The translations under genes and the position numbers were made by a program. Positions 61,529-64,000 of a stretch of 64,000 nucleotides of DNA are shown here, piece after piece. Each line of letters opens with the position of its first letter. Position 1 is the stretch's first letter. The notes under the pieces are model-generated. The model was given only the letters and a program-made list of their open reading frames with translations, had not been told where the DNA came from and did not search any database. Source of the DNA: Pseudomonas gregormendelii (GTDB lineage Bacteria > Pseudomonadota > Gammaproteobacteria > Pseudomonadales > Pseudomonadaceae); contig NZ_JADEVO010000001.1 of the NCBI RefSeq assembly GCF_017114825.1, forward strand, positions 62,001-126,000. Reading direction: 5' to 3'.

Positions 61529-63079
61529 TTACTTCATGCCGAGGCGCTTGGCCATGCGTCCAAGGTTCGCCCGATCCAGGCCCAGCTCCCGCGCCGCGCT
61601 GGCCCAATTGTCGTGGTGGCGTTCCAGGCAAGCGCTGATCAGTTGTCGCTGATAATTTTCGGTTGCTTCACGCAGGTCACCCGACACCAGTGCCACCGCT
61701 GCACCGGCGGGTTGCTCTGGCACTGCTTCGACGTTGCCGTAGGGCAGGTCCAGATCCGCCGCGCTCAAGGTGAGAATCTTCGGCCGCTCCTTGCAGTGAC
61801 CCAGCGCCTTCAGGGCGCTGCGGCCAATCAGGTGCTCCAGCTCTCGCACGTTGCCCGGCCAGTCGTAGGCCAGCAACGCGGCCTGGGCATCGCTGCTCAG
61901 ACGCAGGCTGTTGAGGCCCATGCGTGAGCGGTTCTGCTCAAGGAAGTATCCGCTGAGCAACAGTACATCGCGCCCGCGGTCGCGCAGCGCCGGCACCAGC
62001 AGGGGATAGACGCTCAGCCGGTGATAAAAATCGGCACGATAGCGACCACTGCGCACTTCCTCGGCCAGGTCGCGGTTGGTCGCGGCAATCAAGCGCACGT
62101 TCACCTGATGTTCCTTGTCCGACCCCAGTCGTTGCAGCTGGCCGCTTTGCAGCACGCGCAGCAGTTTGGCCTGCACAGTCAGCGACAGCTCGCCCACTTC
62201 GTCGAGAAACAGCGTGCCGCCATTGGCCAGTTCGAATTTGCCGCGCCGGTCATTGGTGGCGCCGGTGAAGGCGCCGCGCACGTGGCCGAATAGCTCGCTT
62301 TCCACCAGGGTGTCGGGCAGGGCGGCGCAGTTGAGGCTGATGATCGGTTTCTCGGCGCGGGCAGACGCAGCGTGGATGGCCTGGGCCACCAGTTCCTTGC
62401 CGACCCCGGTTTCGCCAGTGATCAGTACGGTGAGGTCGCTGCTGCCCACCAGGTCGATTTCTTCAACCAGGCGTTTGAGCGCCTTGCTCTGGCCAATCAT
62501 CTCGCGGTTCTGCTGGCCGCTCGCCTGGCGATAAACCTCGGCGCGCTGATGCTCGTCTTCGGCCCTGTTGGCCAGGCGTTCGATCCGTTCGGCTGCATTG
62601 ACCGTGGCCGCCGCCAGGCTGGCGAACGCTTGCAGCGCATCCAGCTCAATCGGTTCGAAGCGTTGCGGATCTAGGGCATCGAGCGTCAGCAGGCCCCAGG
62701 GGCGTTCGTCGATAAACAACGGGCAGCCCATGCAGTCATGGACTTCCAGATGCTCATGCAGGCCATCGACCAGCCCATCGTAGGGGTCTGGCAGCTCGCT
62801 ATCGGCGGCAAACCGGGTGGGGCCCGGACTGCTGAGCAGCGCTTCGAACCGCGGATGCTCGCTGATCTTAAAGCGCCGCCCCAGGGTATCGGTGCTCAGG
62901 CCGTCGACTGCCAGGGGCACCAGCCATTCGCCATCGATGCGCAGCAGGGCTGCGGCATCGCACGGCAGCAGGGCGCGCATGGCTTCGAGCAGGCGTCGAT
63001 AGCGCTCGCCCTCCGGGAGCTCGCGGGACAGGTCAGAGACCAGCGGAAGCAGCGTGGTGAGCAAGGATTTTGCAGTCAT
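61529..63079 (-). CDS. norR: NO-responsive sigma54 activator NorR (FhpR-like)
   Basis: The 516-residue protein has an N-terminal GAF domain (1-180) with acidic, His and Cys residues (DPYD near 98-101, His114, Cys116) in the region that holds the non-haem iron of E. coli NorR, an AAA+ domain (Walker A GETGVGKE 222-229, GAFTGA loop, Walker [13 protein letters not shown]) and a Fis-type HTH at the C-terminus. It activates NO detoxification genes with sigma54. It is divergent from hmp, the likely target; in P. aeruginosa the equivalent regulator is called FhpR. Confidence 0.94.
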   Translation of the reverse strand: MTAKSLLTTLLPLVSDLSRELPEGERYRRLLEAMRALLPCDAAALLRIDGEWLVPLAVDGLSTDTLGRRFKISEHPRFEALLSSPGPTRFAADSELPDPYDGLVDGLHEHLEVHDCMGCPLFIDERPWGLLTLDALDPQRFEPIELDALQAFASLAAATVNAAERIERLANRAEDEHQRAEVYRQASGQQNREMIGQSKALKRLVEEIDLVGSSDLTVLITGETGVGKELVAQAIHAASARAEKPIISLNCAALPDTLVESELFGHVRGAFTGATNDRRGKFELANGGTLFLDEVGELSLTVQAKLLRVLQSGQLQRLGSDKEHQVNVRLIAATNRDLAEEVRSGRYRADFYHRLSVYPLLVPALRDRGRDVLLLSGYFLEQNRSRMGLNSLRLSSDAQAALLAYDWPGNVRELEHLIGRSALKALGHCKERPKILTLSAADLDLPYGNVEAVPEQPAGAAVALVSGDLREATENYQRQLISACLERHHDNWASAARELGLDRANLGRMAKRLGMK

Positions 63080-63130
63080 AGTGACTCCATATAGTCGATA
63101 TGACTATAAATCAAATCAGGTCTAAATGAC
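63075..63130 (+). promoter_or_regulatory. three NorR-type enhancer sites GTC-N5-GAC
   Basis: GTCATAGTGAC (63075-63085), GTCGATATGAC (63094-63104) and GTCTAAATGAC (63120-63130) all fit GT-N7-AC, the core of NorR sites in E. coli, which also come in three. The first covers the norR start codon and could allow autorepression. Confidence 0.72.
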
Positions 63131-63171
63131 TATATAGTTGGTAAGCTATTGATATATATGAAAATTAAATC

Positions 63172-63187
63172 TGGCATGAAAACTGAT
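63172..63187 (+). promoter_or_regulatory. sigma54-type promoter of hmp
   Basis: TGGCATG-AAAA-CTGAT has GG and G at -24/-12 spacing, matching most of TGGCACG-N4-TTGC(A/T); the -12 C is A. It lies about 40 bases past the third NorR site and 39 bases before the hmp ATG. Confidence 0.6.
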
Positions 63188-63225
63188 ACGTAAGGGCAAA
63201 CGAATAGAAACCCAGGAGTTACCTT

Positions 63226-64000
63226 ATGCTGAGCGCTCAAGATCGTGCCATCGTCAAATCCACCGTGCCGTCGCTGGAAAGCGGTGGCGAAACATTAATT
63301 ACCCATTTCTACCGGATGATGCTCTCCGAGTACCCTGAAGTGCGCCCTTTGTTCAACCAGGCCCACCAGGCCAGTGGTGACCAGCCGCGTGCCCTGGCCA
63401 ACGGTGTGCTGATGTATGCCCGTCACATCGATCAACTCGACCAGTTGGGTGATCTGGTGGCCAAGATCATCAACAAGCACGTGGCCCTGCAAATCCTGCC
63501 GGAGCATTACCCGATCGTTGGCAGCTGTTTGCTGCGTGCCATTTCCGAAGTGCTGGGTGACGAGATCGCCACGCCTGAAGTGATGGCCGCCTGGGGCGCT
63601 GCCTATGGTCAGCTGGCCGATATCCTGATCGGCGCGGAAAAAAGCATCTACGACCAGAAGGAACAGGCACCTGGCGGCTGGCGTGGCGCGCGGGAGTTCA
63701 TCGTGGCGGCCAAGGTCGAGGAGAGTGCGGAGATCATTTCGTTCTACTTCGAGCCTGCCGACAAGGGCCCGATCCTGGCAGCAGAGCCTGGCCAGTACAT
63801 CGGCATGAAACTGGTACTCGATGGTGAAGAAATTCGCCGTAACTATTCACTGTCGGCCTTGACCAATGGCCAATACCGCATCAGCGTCAAGCGTGAGCAC
63901 GGCGGTCGTGCCTCCAACCACCTGCACGATCAACTGCACGTCGGTGCGTCCATCCAGCTGTTCCCGCCATCGGGTGAATTTACCCTGAGCGCCAGTAACA
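63226..64000 (+). CDS. hmp: flavohaemoprotein (NO dioxygenase) Hmp, 3' end beyond window
   Basis: The first 258 residues are present; the rest is cut by the window edge (family length about 393). The globin domain shows Tyr29, Gln53 and proximal His85 at the same positions as E. coli Hmp, followed by the FAD domain with RRNYSLSA and VKREHGG. It oxidises NO to nitrate with NAD(P)H. ATG 63226 has AGGAG upstream. Confidence 0.95.
   Translation, partial: MLSAQDRAIVKSTVPSLESGGETLITHFYRMMLSEYPEVRPLFNQAHQASGDQPRALANGVLMYARHIDQLDQLGDLVAKIINKHVALQILPEHYPIVGSCLLRAISEVLGDEIATPEVMAAWGAAYGQLADILIGAEKSIYDQKEQAPGGWRGAREFIVAAKVEESAEIISFYFEPADKGPILAAEPGQYIGMKLVLDGEEIRRNYSLSALTNGQYRISVKREHGGRASNHLHDQLHVGASIQLFPPSGEFTLSASN

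Overview
The window is a 64 kb stretch of gamma-proteobacterial chromosome, almost certainly from a Pseudomonas of the fluorescens group. Evidence for this is the GC-rich codon use with G/C at third positions, the gene order trpS-zapE-rplM-rpsI-petABC-sspAB-gmhA-yraN-lpoA-rsmI-rnpB-mraZ...lpxC (as I remember it for P. aeruginosa PA4439 to PA4406), the 451-residue TrpS, the GSNAKST P-loop of MurD, and intergenic REP/REPIN palindromes typical of fluorescent pseudomonads. There is no prophage, IS element, CRISPR array, tRNA or obvious genomic island.

Layout. (1) 1-3.4 kb: mixed accessory genes, namely a 2-hydroxyacid dehydrogenase cut by the left edge, a LysE-type exporter, and a CatB-like acyltransferase beside a family 2 glycosyltransferase. 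(2) 3.5-11.9 kb: a probable fatty-acid or lipid utilisation locus with an acyl-CoA synthetase, a DUF1302 outer-membrane protein, a DUF1329 exported protein and a MalT/LuxR-type ATPase regulator. (3) 12-14.7 kb: metallo-hydrolase, OmpA-like lipoprotein, ZapG/YhcB and an alpha/beta hydrolase. (4) 14.7-26 kb: trpS and zapE, then a GlxA regulator, acyl-CoA dehydrogenase and Tas aldo/keto reductase, then ribosomal L13/S9, the cytochrome bc1 operon and sspAB. (5) 26.2-31.2 kb: BON lipoprotein, SIS isomerase, YraN and LpoA on the minus strand; RsmI and RNase P RNA on the plus strand.

(6) 31.4-49.4 kb: the complete division and cell wall (dcw) cluster mraZ-rsmH-ftsL-ftsI-murE-murF-mraY-murD-ftsW-murG-murC-ddlB-ftsQ-ftsA-ftsZ-lpxC. 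It is preceded by a textbook MraZ operator of three AAGTGG repeats at exact 10-bp spacing just after a sigma70 promoter. Nearly every junction overlaps, and five genes start with GTG. (7) 49.4-58.6 kb: a membrane diguanylate cyclase, a small secreted protein, and a minus-strand operon of periplasmic adaptor, RND pump, heavy-metal-type response regulator and histidine kinase, with a 20-bp perfect palindrome upstream. (8) 58.7-64 kb: YkgJ-type Cys-cluster protein, small secreted protein, GNAT acetyltransferase, CheV, and the divergent norR/hmp nitric-oxide detoxification pair, with hmp cut by the right edge. The norR-hmp gap holds three GTC-N5-GAC sites and a sigma54-like promoter.

Most of the window is core genome. 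The least understood parts are the DUF1302/DUF1329/acyl-CoA ligase/MalT-like regulator locus, the RND operon under its own two-component system, and the glycosyltransferase/acyltransferase pair. I saw no wholly new defence or mobile system.
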